The notes under the pieces are model-generated. The model ran no database searches. It was not told where the DNA came from and saw only the letters and a list, made by a program, of their open reading frames with translations. A DNA stretch of 64,000 nucleotides from Streptomyces pseudovenezuelae (lineage in GTDB: Bacteria > Actinomycetota > Actinomycetes > Streptomycetales > Streptomycetaceae), in assembly GCF_001513955.1 (NCBI RefSeq), contig NZ_KQ948144.1, forward strand, positions 564,853-628,852, in the 5' to 3' direction. This document shows positions 36,189 to 49,606 of the stretch, piece after piece. The translations under genes and the position numbers were made by a program. How positions within the stretch are numbered: position 1 is the stretch's first letter; each line of letters starts with the position of its first letter.

Positions 36189-38063
36189 GTGAGCGACACA
36201 CAGACACTGATCGAGAACCGCCCGCCGAGTGTGGCGACCCTCTTCCTGGAGCGCGTTGCGAGCACACCCGAGGCCGAGGCGTACCGCTACCCGGTGCCGG
36301 CGGCCTCCGGCCAGGGCCCGGACGAGTGGAAGTCGCTCACCTGGGCGCAGGCCGCGGAGCGGGTGCACGCCATCGCGGCCGGGCTGATCGAGCTGGGGGT
36401 GCAGCCCGAGCAGCGGGTCGCCCTCGCCTCCTCGACCCGTCTCGACTGGATCCTCGCGGACCTCGGCATCATGTGCGCCGGTGCCGCCACGACCACGGTC
36501 TATCCGCAGACCAACGCCGACGAGTCGGCGTTCATCCTCTCCGACTCCGAGAGCCGGGTGCTGATCGCGGAGGACGCGGCCCAGCTCGCCAAGGCGATCG
36601 AGAAGCGCGGCGAGCTGCCCGCGCTCACCCATGTCGTGGTGATCGACCCGGCGGGCGTGGAGACCAGCGACTTCGTGCTCACGCTCACCGAGCTGGAGGC
36701 CCGTGGCGCCGCCCGCCTGGAGAAGGACCCCGAGCTGATCCAGGAGCGCGTCGGCGCGATCACCAAGGACCAGCTCGCGACGCTGATCTACACCTCCGGC
36801 ACCACCGGCCGCCCCAAGGGGGTCCGGCTCCCGCACGACAACTGGGCGTACATGGCGAAGGCGATCGCCGCGACCGGTCTGATCAGCGGCGACGACGTGC
36901 AGTACCTGTGGCTGCCGCTCGCCCACGTCTTCGGCAAGGTGCTCACCTCCGGGCAGATCGAGGTCGGTCACGTCACGGCTGTCGACGGCCGCGTCGACAA
37001 GATCATCGAGAATCTGCCGATCGTGCAGCCGACGTACATGGCGGCCGTCCCGCGCATCTTCGAGAAGGTCTACAACGGGGTCGCGGCGAAGGCCCGCGCG
37101 GGCGGTGGCGCCAAGTACAAGATCTTCCAGTGGGCCGCCGAGGTGGGGCGCGCCTACGCCAAGGAGACCCAGGACAACTTCCGCCGCACCGGGGTCGCCT
37201 CCGCGTCCTTCGGGCTGAGCGCCAAGCACAAGGTGGCCGACGGGCTGGTCTTCGCGAAGATCCGGGAGGCCTTCGGCGGGAACCTGCGGGCGTGTGTCTC
37301 CGGGTCCGCCGCGCTGGCGCCCGAGATCGGCTACTTCTTCGCGGGCGCCGGCATCCACATCCTGGAGGGCTACGGCCTCACGGAGTCCTCCGCGGCCTCC
37401 TTCGTCAACCCGGGGGAGGCCTACCGCACCGGTACGGTCGGCAAGCCGCTGCCCGGCACCGAGGTCCGGATCGCCGACGACGGCGAGATCCTGCTGCGGG
37501 GCCCCGGGATCATGGAGGGCTACCACGGGCTGCCCGAGAAGACGGCCGAGGTGCTGGAGGCCGACGGGTGGTTCCACACCGGGGACATCGGCGAGCTGTC
37601 GCCCGACGGGTATCTGCGGATCACCGACCGCAAGAAGGATCTCATCAAGACGTCCGGCGGCAAGTACATCGCGCCCGCCGAGGTCGAGGGGCAGTTCAAG
37701 GCGGTGTGCCCGTACGTGTCCAACATCCTGGTGCACGGCGCGGACCGGAACTTCTGCACGGCGCTCATCGCGCTGGACGAGCCCTCGATCCTCGACTGGG
37801 CCAAGGAGAACGGTCTCGAAGGCAAGTCGTACGCGGAGGTCGTCGCGGCGCCCGTCACCGTGTCCATGGTCGAGGGGTATGTGAAGCAGCTCAACGAGGG
37901 GCTTCAGCGGTGGCAGACGATCAAGAAGTTCCGGTTGCTGCCGCGGGATCTCGATGTGGAGCACGGTGAGATCACGCCGAGTCTGAAGCTGAAGCGGCCT
38001 GTGGTGGAGCGGGAGTACAAGCATCTGATCGATGAGATGTACGCGGGGTCTCGCGAGGCGTAG
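36189..38063 (+). CDS. Long-chain acyl-CoA synthetase (AMP-forming)
   Basis: A 624-residue ANL-superfamily enzyme that activates a fatty acid through an acyl-adenylate to its CoA thioester. The P-loop motif is TLIYTSGTTGRPKGVRLPH near residue 198, with YGLTESSAASF in the acyl-binding/A5 region, DGWFHTGDIGELSPDGYLRI around residue 460 and ITDRKKDLIKTSGGKYIAP near 480 as the fatty-acyl-CoA synthetase signature. It starts at a GTG with GGAGG 6 nt upstream. A palindrome in the promoter region suggests repression by a fatty-acid-responsive TetR-type protein, which is inference. The exact chain-length preference is unknown. Confidence 0.92.
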   Translation: MSDTQTLIENRPPSVATLFLERVASTPEAEAYRYPVPAASGQGPDEWKSLTWAQAAERVHAIAAGLIELGVQPEQRVALASSTRLDWILADLGIMCAGAATTTVYPQTNADESAFILSDSESRVLIAEDAAQLAKAIEKRGELPALTHVVVIDPAGVETSDFVLTLTELEARGAARLEKDPELIQERVGAITKDQLATLIYTSGTTGRPKGVRLPHDNWAYMAKAIAATGLISGDDVQYLWLPLAHVFGKVLTSGQIEVGHVTAVDGRVDKIIENLPIVQPTYMAAVPRIFEKVYNGVAAKARAGGGAKYKIFQWAAEVGRAYAKETQDNFRRTGVASASFGLSAKHKVADGLVFAKIREAFGGNLRACVSGSAALAPEIGYFFAGAGIHILEGYGLTESSAASFVNPGEAYRTGTVGKPLPGTEVRIADDGEILLRGPGIMEGYHGLPEKTAEVLEADGWFHTGDIGELSPDGYLRITDRKKDLIKTSGGKYIAPAEVEGQFKAVCPYVSNILVHGADRNFCTALIALDEPSILDWAKENGLEGKSYAEVVAAPVTVSMVEGYVKQLNEGLQRWQTIKKFRLLPRDLDVEHGEITPSLKLKRPVVEREYKHLIDEMYAGSREA

Positions 38064-38120
38064 CGCGTCCGCGGAGGGGTGGCGGGGGCTGCTGGGCGGC
38101 TTGCGGTGCGTCGTGGTTTG

Positions 38121-38143
38121 TCGCGCAGTTCCCCGCGCCCCTG
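38121..38143. repeat. Dispersed intergenic repeat, copy 1
   Basis: A 23-bp sequence centred on CGCAGTTCCCCGCGCCCC, identical at all 23 positions to 59377-59399. Both copies lie between convergent gene ends. I recall this sequence as widespread in Streptomyces intergenic DNA. Confidence 0.7.
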
Positions 38144-38154
38144 GGTGGGACAGT

Positions 38155-38697
38155 TCACCGTTTCTCGAGAAGGCGCCGGAGTTCCTTGACCCTCATTTGC
38201 TGAGGCTCCGTCAAGTCCTGCTCCAGGTCCGCCAGTTGTCTGCTGACCTCCTCGTAGTCCGTCCGCTGTCGAACCAGCAGCCGCTCCAGCTGCTGGTTCT
38301 TGCGGTGCAGTTCCAGGAACACGCTCACCTTGGCGCGCAGCACCCACGGGTCGAACGGCTTGGTCAGATAGTCCGCCGCTCCCGTCGCGTAGCCGCGAAA
38401 GGCGTAGCCCGAGTCGTCCGTGCCCGTCAGGAAGATGATCGGGACGTCCTTCGTCTGGTCCAGACGTTTGATGTTCGCCGCCGTCTCGAAGCCGTCCATG
38501 CCCGGCATGCGCACGTCCAGGAGGACCAGCGCGAACCGGCGGCGGAGCAGGGCCTTCATCGCCTCCTCGCCCGAACGGGCGCGGACCAGCGGTTCGTTGA
38601 GGGACCCCAAAACCGCCTCCAGCGCGATCAGGTTGTCCTCCATGTCGTCGACCAGGAGGATGCCGGCACTGTCGTCGGTCCTTGCCTCAGCGTTCAT
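38155..38697 (-). CDS. Response regulator, REC domain plus coiled coil
   Basis: A 180-residue protein. The receiver domain spans about 12-128, with the acidic pair in ILLVDDMEDN, the phospho-acceptor D61 in VLLDVRMPGMDG, T91 in IFLTGTDD and K113 in LTKPFD. There is no DNA-binding domain; residues 125-178 are a charged helix (HRKNQQLERLLVRQRTDYEE) predicted to form a coiled coil. It starts 13 nt after the stop of the large hybrid kinase and is probably co-transcribed with it, so it may be the final phospho-acceptor or a protein-binding output. Confidence 0.9.
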   Translation of the reverse strand: MNAEARTDDSAGILLVDDMEDNLIALEAVLGSLNEPLVRARSGEEAMKALLRRRFALVLLDVRMPGMDGFETAANIKRLDQTKDVPIIFLTGTDDSGYAFRGYATGAADYLTKPFDPWVLRAKVSVFLELHRKNQQLERLLVRQRTDYEEVSRQLADLEQDLTEPQQMRVKELRRLLEKR

Positions 38698-38710
38698 GTG
38701 ACAGCCTCAT

Positions 38711-42841
<4,131 letters not shown>

Positions 42842-42943
42842 GGCGGCCCACTTCGGTAACTCGGCGCTTATGGGCGTGGCCAGTCTGTCACTCTGTCCGC
42901 ATCGACTGAGGTGTATTCGTCCGAACTGCTCCGGGAGACGGGC

Positions 42944-44941
42944 ATGGGGGCCATTCCTGCGCAACGGGAGTCCGTTGCCCGTGCGTCCGATCCGCCCGCG
43001 CGCGGTGGCGACGCGCCCCCGCAGGCCCCGGCGCACGCCCACGCCACCTTCCCCGGCGGTCCGCTCGCCCCGGGCTCGGCCCGGGCCCTGATACGCGCTG
43101 CGGTCGCCGAATGGACCGAACTGGCGCTTCCCGGAACCGAGTTGCTCAGCGACCGGCAGGCCGACGACGCCGTGGTCGTGGTCAGTGAACTGGTCACCAA
43201 CGCCGTCGTGCACGCGGGCACCGACATCGAGGTGGACTGCCGTCTGGAGGCCCCCACCGGGGCGCTCGTCGTCGAGGTCCTCGACCACCACCCCTCGCGC
43301 GCCCCCCGGGACGGCGACCTCGAACCCCGGCACGGCACACCGGAGTACGGCCGTGGACTGCGCCTGGTCGCCGCCCTCGCCGAGACCTGGGGCATCACCT
43401 ACCGCACCGGCGCCAAGACCGTGTGGGCGCAGCTGCCGGCCGGAGGCAAGGACGCCGTCGACGGGATCCAGGCGTACGCCGGGGAGCAGGCGCACGAGCG
43501 GGGGCTGCGGGTCGCCGGGATACTCGCCCCGGCACCACCCCCGTCCCGGCCCCCGGCCGCGCCCGAACCCGTTCCTCCCGGGGAGCCCGACCGGGACTGG
43601 CTCAACCGCGGCGCCCTGTCCTTCCTCGCCGAGGCCTCCGACCTGCTCGCCGGGCAGCTCGACGAGAACCTGGTCGCCGCGCTCGCCGGCCAGCTGATCG
43701 TGCCGCGGCTGGCCGACTGGTGTGCGGTGTGGCTGGAGGACGAGGTCGCCGGACGCTGGGGGTCCCCTCGCCCGGGTGAGGCCCCGAGCGGCGCGGCGGG
43801 CTGGGCCGAGAGCGGTCTGTCCGGCCCCCGGCTGGCCCGGGTGTGGCACTGCTCCGAGAACAGGATCGAGGACCTGCGGCGGGCGCTGGAGAAGGAGCCG
43901 CCGGTCTCCTCGGTGCCGGAACGGCAGGGGCCCGTGCCCTTCCCCTGGCCCGACGAGGCGCTCGGCCCGCACGCCGCGCACGGCTCCGCGCTCGCCTACC
44001 GCCTCACCGCCGGCGGCCGCCCGCTGGGCACCCTGGTCATCGGCCGGGCCGGGCTGATCTCCTTCCCCGACGAGATCACCGGGCTCGTCGAGGACCTCAG
44101 CCGCCGGGTCGCGCTCGCCATCGGCGCGGCCCGCCAGTACGCCCGCCAGGCCACCATCAGCGCGGTGCTCCAGCGCGGGCTGCTGCCCGGCGCGGTCGCC
44201 GAGATCCCCGGGGTGCGCAGCGCCCTGGTGTACGAGCCGTGCGACAAGGGCGGCCCCAGCGGCGACTTCTACGACCTGTTCCCGGCCGGCGACGGCCGCT
44301 GGTGCTTCGCCGTCGGAGACGTCCAGGGCAAGGGCCCCGAGGCGGCCGTGGTGATCGGACTGGCGCGGCCCTGGCTCCGGCTGCTGGCCCGCGAGGGCTA
44401 CCGCGTCGCCGACGTCCTGGACCGCCTCAACCAGCTGCTCCTCGACGACGCGACGGAGGCCGCGGACGCGGCGGCACGAGCCCTGGCGGCCGCGGGCGGA
44501 CGCCCCACGACCCCCGGCGACGGCCCGCAGACCCGCTTCCTGTCCCTCCTGTACGGCGAGCTGGCGCCCTTCGACGGCGGAGTGCGCTGCACCCTCGCCT
44601 CCGCCGGACATCCGCTGCCGCTGCTGCTCGGGGCGGGCGGTGAGGTCCGTACGGCCGCGCGGCCGCAGACCCTGCTCGGGGTCGTCGAGGACGAGACGTA
44701 CACCAGCGAGACCTTCGAGCTGCGGTCCGGCGACAGCCTGCTGTGCGTCACCGACGGGGTGACCGAGCGGCGCAGCGGCCCCCGGCAGTTCGACGACGAG
44801 GACGGCCTCGCGGAGGCCTTCGCCGGTTGCGCGGGCCTTGGCGCCGAACTCATCGCGGAGCGGATCAGACGGCTGGTGCACGACTTCGGGGCCCGGCCGC
44901 CGGAGGACGATCTGGCCCTGCTGGTCCTGCAGGCGGAATAG
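42944..44941 (+). CDS. HATPase-GAF-PP2C (SpoIIE-type) serine phosphatase
   Basis: A 665-residue protein with three parts: an RsbW/SpoIIAB-like HATPase domain (about 40-170: [36 protein letters not shown]), a GAF-like sensor (about 220-400) and a C-terminal PP2C/SpoIIE phosphatase (about 405-660: [61 protein letters not shown]), with the metal-binding Asp residues kept. Such proteins control anti-sigma/anti-anti-sigma switches. The ATG at 42944 has GGGAG 6 nt upstream; a GTG at 42911 is in frame but lacks a site. It diverges from the poly-HAMP kinase, so the two may share a stress pathway. Confidence 0.88.
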   Translation: MGAIPAQRESVARASDPPARGGDAPPQAPAHAHATFPGGPLAPGSARALIRAAVAEWTELALPGTELLSDRQADDAVVVVSELVTNAVVHAGTDIEVDCRLEAPTGALVVEVLDHHPSRAPRDGDLEPRHGTPEYGRGLRLVAALAETWGITYRTGAKTVWAQLPAGGKDAVDGIQAYAGEQAHERGLRVAGILAPAPPPSRPPAAPEPVPPGEPDRDWLNRGALSFLAEASDLLAGQLDENLVAALAGQLIVPRLADWCAVWLEDEVAGRWGSPRPGEAPSGAAGWAESGLSGPRLARVWHCSENRIEDLRRALEKEPPVSSVPERQGPVPFPWPDEALGPHAAHGSALAYRLTAGGRPLGTLVIGRAGLISFPDEITGLVEDLSRRVALAIGAARQYARQATISAVLQRGLLPGAVAEIPGVRSALVYEPCDKGGPSGDFYDLFPAGDGRWCFAVGDVQGKGPEAAVVIGLARPWLRLLAREGYRVADVLDRLNQLLLDDATEAADAAARALAAAGGRPTTPGDGPQTRFLSLLYGELAPFDGGVRCTLASAGHPLPLLLGAGGEVRTAARPQTLLGVVEDETYTSETFELRSGDSLLCVTDGVTERRSGPRQFDDEDGLAEAFAGCAGLGAELIAERIRRLVHDFGARPPEDDLALLVLQAE

Positions 44942-44971
44942 GTGTCCGCGGGGTGCTGGACAATGGAGGAC

Positions 44972-46204
44972 ATGCCTTCCGCACTCCCCGACGGCGAACC
45001 CGTCCCCGACGACGGCGCGCTCCCCGCGTCCGCGCTCACCGGGTCCGCCGACCGCCCGCTCGGCTTCTACCTGCACGTCCCGTACTGCGCGACCCGCTGC
45101 GGCTACTGCGACTTCAACACCTACACCGCGACCGAGCTGCGCGGCTCCGGCGGGGTGCTGGCCTCCCGCGACAACTACGCCGAGACGCTGATCGACGAGA
45201 TCCGCCTGGCGCGGAAGGTCCTCGGCGACGACCCGCGCCCGGTCCGCACGGTGTTCGTCGGCGGCGGTACGCCCACCCTCCTGGCCGCGGGGGACCTCGT
45301 ACGGATGCTGGGGGCGATCCGTGACGAGTTCGGGCTGGCCGCGGACGCGGAGGTGACCACCGAGGCGAACCCGGAGTCGGTGGACCCGGCCTATCTGGCC
45401 GCGCTGCGGGAGGGCGGCTTCAACCGGGTGTCCTTCGGGATGCAGAGCGCGAGGCAGCACGTCCTGAAGGTGCTGGACCGCACGCACACCCCGGGCCGGC
45501 CCGAGGCGTGTGTCGCGGAGGCCCGGGCGGCGGGCTTCGACCATGTGAACCTCGACCTGATCTACGGCACACCCGGCGAGTCCGACGACGACTGGCGGGC
45601 GTCCCTGGAGGCGGCGATCGGGGCCGGCCCCGATCACGTGTCGGCGTACGCGCTGATCGTCGAGGAGGGCACACAGCTCGCTCGTCGTATCCGCCGGGGC
45701 GAGGTGCCGATGACCGACGACGACGAGCACGCGGACCGGTACCTGATCGCGGACGAGGCGCTGTCCTCGGCCGGATTCGACTGGTACGAGGTGTCGAACT
45801 GGGCGACCTCACCGGCGGGCCGGTGCCTGCACAACGAGCTGTACTGGCGCGGGGCGGACTGGTGGGGGGCCGGCCCCGGGGCGCACTCGCACGTGGGCGG
45901 GGTGCGGTGGTGGAACGTGAAGCATCCCGGGGCGTATGCGGCCGCGCTGGCCTCCGGCAGGTCTCCGGGCGCCGGGCGCGAGCTGCTGTCGGAGGAGGAC
46001 CGGCGGGTCGAGCGGATCCTGCTGGAGCTGCGGCTTCGGGAGGGGGTGCCGCTGTCCCTGCTGCGGCCGGAGGGTCTGAAGGCCGCGAGCCGGGCGCTCG
46101 CGGACAAGCTGCTTGAGGAGGGCCCGTACGACGAGGGACGGGCGGTGCTGACGCTGCGGGGGCGGTTGCTGGCCGATGCGGTGGTCCGGGACTTGGTGGA
46201 CTGA
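44972..46204 (+). CDS. hemW: Radical SAM haem chaperone HemW (coproporphyrinogen oxidase-like)
   Basis: A 410-residue radical SAM protein. The [4Fe-4S]-SAM motif is C39-x3-C43-x2-C46 in YCATRCGYCDF, followed by FVGGGTPTLL, VTTEANPESVDPAYL, VSFGMQSARQHVLKVLDRTH and YGTPGESDDDW. Proteins of this type were once annotated as HemN, but this branch binds haem and helps insert it into targets. GACAAT lies 7 nt before the ATG at 44972, so a leaderless start is plausible; an ATG at 44963 is in frame. It lies a few genes before hrcA-dnaJ, as in other Gram-positive bacteria. Confidence 0.93.
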   Translation: MPSALPDGEPVPDDGALPASALTGSADRPLGFYLHVPYCATRCGYCDFNTYTATELRGSGGVLASRDNYAETLIDEIRLARKVLGDDPRPVRTVFVGGGTPTLLAAGDLVRMLGAIRDEFGLAADAEVTTEANPESVDPAYLAALREGGFNRVSFGMQSARQHVLKVLDRTHTPGRPEACVAEARAAGFDHVNLDLIYGTPGESDDDWRASLEAAIGAGPDHVSAYALIVEEGTQLARRIRRGEVPMTDDDEHADRYLIADEALSSAGFDWYEVSNWATSPAGRCLHNELYWRGADWWGAGPGAHSHVGGVRWWNVKHPGAYAAALASGRSPGAGRELLSEEDRRVERILLELRLREGVPLSLLRPEGLKAASRALADKLLEEGPYDEGRAVLTLRGRLLADAVVRDLVD

Positions 46205-46303
46205 TCACTCGGCGGAGTGAACCGGTGCGGAATGCCGGTTCGATCCCTAACCTGGTCCCTAGCTGCCGTCAAAAGTACGCGGCGGATGTGGAGGGCCACG
46301 GAG

Positions 46304-46882
46304 ATGACCGCTGTGGACGAGCGTGGGATGACCAAGTACTTCGAGGAGCTTGAGCCTCCCGAGGGCGTCAAGGTCGAGCTTCTCCGGGGGGAAATCGTGA
46401 TGATGGCCAGCCCTGATCTTGTGCACAACATGATCGTCGAGGACGTGCTGGACCAGATCCCGCGTAAGCGATGGTCGCGATTGCAGACCCAGGACGTCGA
46501 CATTCTCGACGAAGCCAGTGAGCCAGTGCCGGACCTGGTGGTCCTCGAGCGTGAGGCGATGCCTGCCTCGGGACGGCTGCTGCCATGTCGCCTGATCACG
46601 ATGGTTGTCGAGGTCGTATCCAAGACCAGCGTCCAGCGGGACTATGAAATCAAACGCTCGATCTACGCCGCGGGAATGGTGCCTGCCTACCTCATCGTCG
46701 ACCCGATCATGGCGCAGTGCGTCCTGTTGACGAGGCCCACCGGGAAGGGAGAGAACGCCGACTACGAGCGGCAGCAGGTCACGAAGTTCGGGGCACCTCT
46801 GCCCTTGGAGGAACTGGGGCTCGAAATGGACACCAGCGATTTCGGAACGTTTCCCGGAGTCAGGCCCCACCGCTACCCGTGA
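46304..46882 (+). CDS. Uma2-family putative restriction-endonuclease-fold protein
   Basis: A 192-residue protein of the Uma2/DUF820 family (PD-(D/E)xK-like). Landmarks are PPEGVKVELLRGEIVMMASP, then PVPDLVVLER with the catalytic Asp region, and TMVVEVVSKTSVQRDYEIKR with the E-x-K-like residues, then IVDP. GGAGGG 8 nt before the ATG at 46304 sets the start; earlier in-frame ATGs have no such site. Its codon third positions are visibly less GC-rich than neighbours. Uma2 genes are abundant in Streptomyces and their role is unknown. It converges on DUF3097 with a 23-nt overlap. Confidence 0.85.
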   Translation: MTAVDERGMTKYFEELEPPEGVKVELLRGEIVMMASPDLVHNMIVEDVLDQIPRKRWSRLQTQDVDILDEASEPVPDLVVLEREAMPASGRLLPCRLITMVVEVVSKTSVQRDYEIKRSIYAAGMVPAYLIVDPIMAQCVLLTRPTGKGENADYERQQVTKFGAPLPLEELGLEMDTSDFGTFPGVRPHRYP

Positions 46883-47675
46883 CGAAATCGATCAGTTCCT
46901 CCACCCGGCCCAGAAGCTCCGGCTCCAGGTCCTTGTAGGAGCCCACCCGCTTCAGGATCGCCTGCCACACCGCGCCCGTGTTCTCCGACGGCCAGCCCAG
47001 CGCCTTGCACACGCCCGTCTTCCAGTCCTGGCCGTGCGGCACCCGGGGCCACGCCTCGATGCCCAGGGACGACGGCTTCACCGCCTCCCAGATGTCGATG
47101 TACGGGTGGCCGACCACCAGGGCGTGCTCGCTGGTCACCGACGCGGCGATACGGGACTCCTTGCTGCCGGGGACCAGGTGGTCCACCAGGACGCCCAGGC
47201 GGGCGTCCGGACCCGGCGCGAACTCGGCGACGATCGCCGGCAGGTCGTCCACGCCCTCCAGGTACTCCACGACCACGCCCTCGACGCGCAGGTCGTCGCC
47301 CCAGACGTTCTCCACCAGTTCCGCGTCGTGGCGGCCTTCGACGTAGATACGGCCGGCGCGGGCCACGCGCGCGCGTGCGCCGGGGACGGCCACCGAGCCG
47401 GAAGCGGTCCGGGACGGTCGTACGGGAGCCGGTGAGGAGGGGCGCACCAGGGTCACCACCCGGCCCTCCAGGAGGAAACCGCGGGGCTCCAGCGGGAACA
47501 CCCGGTGCTTGCCGAAGCGGTCCTCCAGGGTCACCGTGCCCGCCTCGCAGCCGATCACCGCGCCGCAGAAGCCCGTGCCCGGCTCCTCGACCACCAGGCC
47601 GGGCTCGGCGGGCACCTCCGGCACCGGCCGGGGCTTCTTCCACGGAGGGGTCAGGTCGGCGGAGTACTGGCGCAT
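46860..47675 (-). CDS. DUF3097-family actinobacterial protein
   Basis: A 271-residue protein of an actinobacterial conserved family. Recognisable parts are TPPWKKPRPVPEVPAEPGLV and GFCGAVIGCEAGTVTLEDRF near the N-terminus, RIYVEGRHDAELVENVWGDD (Toprim-like acidic EGRHDAEL), GVLVDHLVPGSKESRIA and HPYIDIWEAVKP. The EGRHDAE and DHLVPGSKE segments resemble a Toprim-type catalytic core, suggesting a nucleic-acid activity, which is inference. The ATG at 47675 lies 7 nt after a TATCGT box, consistent with a leaderless mRNA. Its role is unknown. Confidence 0.85.
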   Translation of the reverse strand: MRQYSADLTPPWKKPRPVPEVPAEPGLVVEEPGTGFCGAVIGCEAGTVTLEDRFGKHRVFPLEPRGFLLEGRVVTLVRPSSPAPVRPSRTASGSVAVPGARARVARAGRIYVEGRHDAELVENVWGDDLRVEGVVVEYLEGVDDLPAIVAEFAPGPDARLGVLVDHLVPGSKESRIAASVTSEHALVVGHPYIDIWEAVKPSSLGIEAWPRVPHGQDWKTGVCKALGWPSENTGAVWQAILKRVGSYKDLEPELLGRVEELIDFVTGSGGA

Positions 47676-47682
47676 TCGGATG

Positions 47683-47688
47683 ACGATA
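47683..47688 (-). promoter_or_regulatory. -10 box for leaderless DUF3097 gene
   Basis: TATCGT on the minus strand, 7 nt before the ATG at 47675. Confidence 0.4.
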
Positions 47689-47709
47689 GGAGAACCGGTC
47701 CGGGGATCA

Positions 47710-48438
47710 CTACGACACGCCGAAGCGGGCCGCCAGCGCGTCCCGCTGCGCCCGCACGAACGCCGCGTCCACCACCGCTCCGTGACCGGGCACGTACAGC
47801 GCGTCCTCGCCGCCCAGCTCCAGCAGCCGGTCCAGCGCGGCCGGCCAGTGCCGCGGTACGGCGTCCGGGCCCGCCTGCGGTTCGCCCGACTCCTCGACCA
47901 GGTCGCCGCAGAAGACGACCTCCGGGGTGCCGGGCACCAGGACGGCGAGGTCGTGGGCCGTGTGACCGGGGCCGACGTTCGCCAGCAGGACCTGGCGGCC
48001 GCCGCCGAGGTCGAGCGTCCACTCGCCCGAGACGTGGTGCCGGGGGGAGACGAGGGCGTCCACCGCCTCGTCGGCCGCCCCCGGGTCCAGTCCGTTGCGC
48101 ACGGCGTCCGCCCGCAGTTCCGCACGGCCGACCCGCCCCGCCAGCACCGTCTCCACGCCGACCGCGCCGAACACCTCCGTGCCCGCGAACGCCGCCGCAC
48201 CGAAGACATGGTCGAAGTGGGGGTGGGTGAGCGCGAGATGGGTCACACGGTGGCCGGCCAGTTCCCCGGCCTGCGCGCGCAGGCGGGCACCCTCCGCGAG
48301 AGAGGAGCCCGCGTCGACCGACAGGGCCGTGCCCTCGCCGATCACCAGGCCCGCCGTACAGTCCCAGCCGGGCAGCCGGCAGCGCCCCACGCCGGTCGCG
48401 ACCCGCTCCCACCCGAGCTCTTCCCAAGTCACCGTCAT
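47710..48438 (-). CDS. MBL-fold metallo-hydrolase
   Basis: A 242-residue metallo-beta-lactamase-fold hydrolase. The metal motif is HLALTHPHFDHVFGA (HxHxDH), with a later His in VGPGHTAHDLAV, D in VVFCGDLVEESGE and the last His in YVPGHGAVVD. It shares the fold of glyoxalase II and many quorum or metabolite hydrolases; no substrate is indicated. The ATG is 6 nt after a TAGCGT box, so it is probably leaderless. It is divergent from CIRCE-hrcA, but CIRCE lies over 80 nt away and is not expected to control it. Confidence 0.85.
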   Translation of the reverse strand: MTVTWEELGWERVATGVGRCRLPGWDCTAGLVIGEGTALSVDAGSSLAEGARLRAQAGELAGHRVTHLALTHPHFDHVFGAAAFAGTEVFGAVGVETVLAGRVGRAELRADAVRNGLDPGAADEAVDALVSPRHHVSGEWTLDLGGGRQVLLANVGPGHTAHDLAVLVPGTPEVVFCGDLVEESGEPQAGPDAVPRHWPAALDRLLELGGEDALYVPGHGAVVDAAFVRAQRDALAARFGVS

Positions 48439-48444
48439 ACCGCG

Positions 48445-48450
48445 ACGCTA
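48445..48450 (-). promoter_or_regulatory. -10 box for leaderless MBL hydrolase gene
   Basis: TAGCGT on the minus strand, then 6 nt, then the ATG at 48438. Confidence 0.45.
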
Positions 48451-48505
48451 GCCGTACAACCGGTCCCGGCGGGACCAGCCTTGCCCAGGGACTACCCCAC
48501 CGCCG

Positions 48506-48550
48506 TACACTTGCCGGGGAGTGCTGGCACTCGGACGAACAGAGTGCCAG
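48506..48550 (+). promoter_or_regulatory. hrcA-dnaJ promoter with CIRCE operator
   Basis: The CIRCE is CTGGCACTC-N9-GAGTGCCAG at 48524-48550, a 9-bp perfect inverted repeat with the standard 9-nt spacer. A TACACT at 48506-48511 fits a -10, which puts CIRCE at the transcription start. HrcA encoded just downstream is the known ligand of this element, so this is an autoregulated heat-shock operon. Confidence 0.9.
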
Positions 48551-48589
48551 GCAAGGTGCCCGAGGGAACGACTTCTGGAGGTGTGCGCG

Positions 48590-49606
48590 ATGCTGAGTGA
48601 ACGCAGGCTCCAGGTGTTGCGCGCGATCGTCCAGGACTATGTCGGCACCGAGGAGCCGGTCGGGTCGAAGGCCCTGACCGAGCGGCACAACCTCGGAGTG
48701 TCCCCGGCGACCGTGCGCAACGACATGGCGGTCCTGGAGGACGAGGGGTTCATCGCCCAGCCGCACACCAGCGCCGGGCGGATCCCGACCGACAAGGGAT
48801 ACCGGCTGTTCGTCGACAAACTGGCGGGCGTCAAGCCGATGACCGCGCCCGAGCGGCGCGCGATCCAGAACTTCCTCGACGGCGCCGTGGACCTCGACGA
48901 CGTCGTGGCCCGGACGGTGCGGCTGCTCGCGCAGCTCACCCGGCAGGTCGCCGTCGTGCAGTACCCGTCCCTGACCCGCTCGACCGTGCGGCACGTGGAG
49001 CTGCTCTCGCTCGCCCCGGCGCGCGTGATGCTCGTGCTGATCACGGACACCGGCCGGGTCGAGCAGCGCATGGTCGACTGCCCGGCACCCTTCGGGGAGG
49101 CCTCGCTCGCCGATCTGCGGGCGCGGCTCAACAGCAGGGTCGCCGGGCGACGGTTCGCCGATGTGCCGCAGTTGGTCGAGGACCTGCCCGAAGGCTTCGA
49201 CGTCGAGGACCGGGGTACGGTCTCGACAGTGCTCTCCACTCTCCTGGAGACGCTCGTCGAGGAGAACGAGGAGCGGCTGATGATCGGCGGCACCGCCAAT
49301 CTCACCCGCTTCGGACATGACTTTCCCCTCACGATCCGGCCCGTCCTGGAGGCCCTGGAGGAGCAGGTCGTCCTCCTCAAGCTCCTTGGTGAGGCCGGGG
49401 ATTCGGGCATGACCGTACGTATTGGTCATGAGAACGCCTACGAGGGACTCAACTCCACTTCGGTGGTGTCGGTCGGCTACGGTTCGGGCGGCGAGGCAGT
49501 CGCCAAGCTCGGCGTGGTCGGACCGACCCGCATGGATTACCCGGGAACGATGGGAGCGGTACGCGCAGTGGCACGGTACGTCGGACAGATCCTGGCGGAG
49601 TCGTAA
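48590..49606 (+). CDS. hrcA: Heat-inducible transcription repressor HrcA
   Basis: A 338-residue repressor that binds CIRCE and is kept active by GroEL. The N-terminal winged helix includes [20 protein letters not shown] and [20 protein letters not shown]; the dimerisation and inserted domain follow, with [14 protein letters not shown] and the C-terminal [26 protein letters not shown] 7 nt before the ATG at 48590 gives the start. The dnaJ gene begins immediately after its stop, and CIRCE lies 40 nt upstream. Confidence 0.97.
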   Translation: MLSERRLQVLRAIVQDYVGTEEPVGSKALTERHNLGVSPATVRNDMAVLEDEGFIAQPHTSAGRIPTDKGYRLFVDKLAGVKPMTAPERRAIQNFLDGAVDLDDVVARTVRLLAQLTRQVAVVQYPSLTRSTVRHVELLSLAPARVMLVLITDTGRVEQRMVDCPAPFGEASLADLRARLNSRVAGRRFADVPQLVEDLPEGFDVEDRGTVSTVLSTLLETLVEENEERLMIGGTANLTRFGHDFPLTIRPVLEALEEQVVLLKLLGEAGDSGMTVRIGHENAYEGLNSTSVVSVGYGSGGEAVAKLGVVGPTRMDYPGTMGAVRAVARYVGQILAES

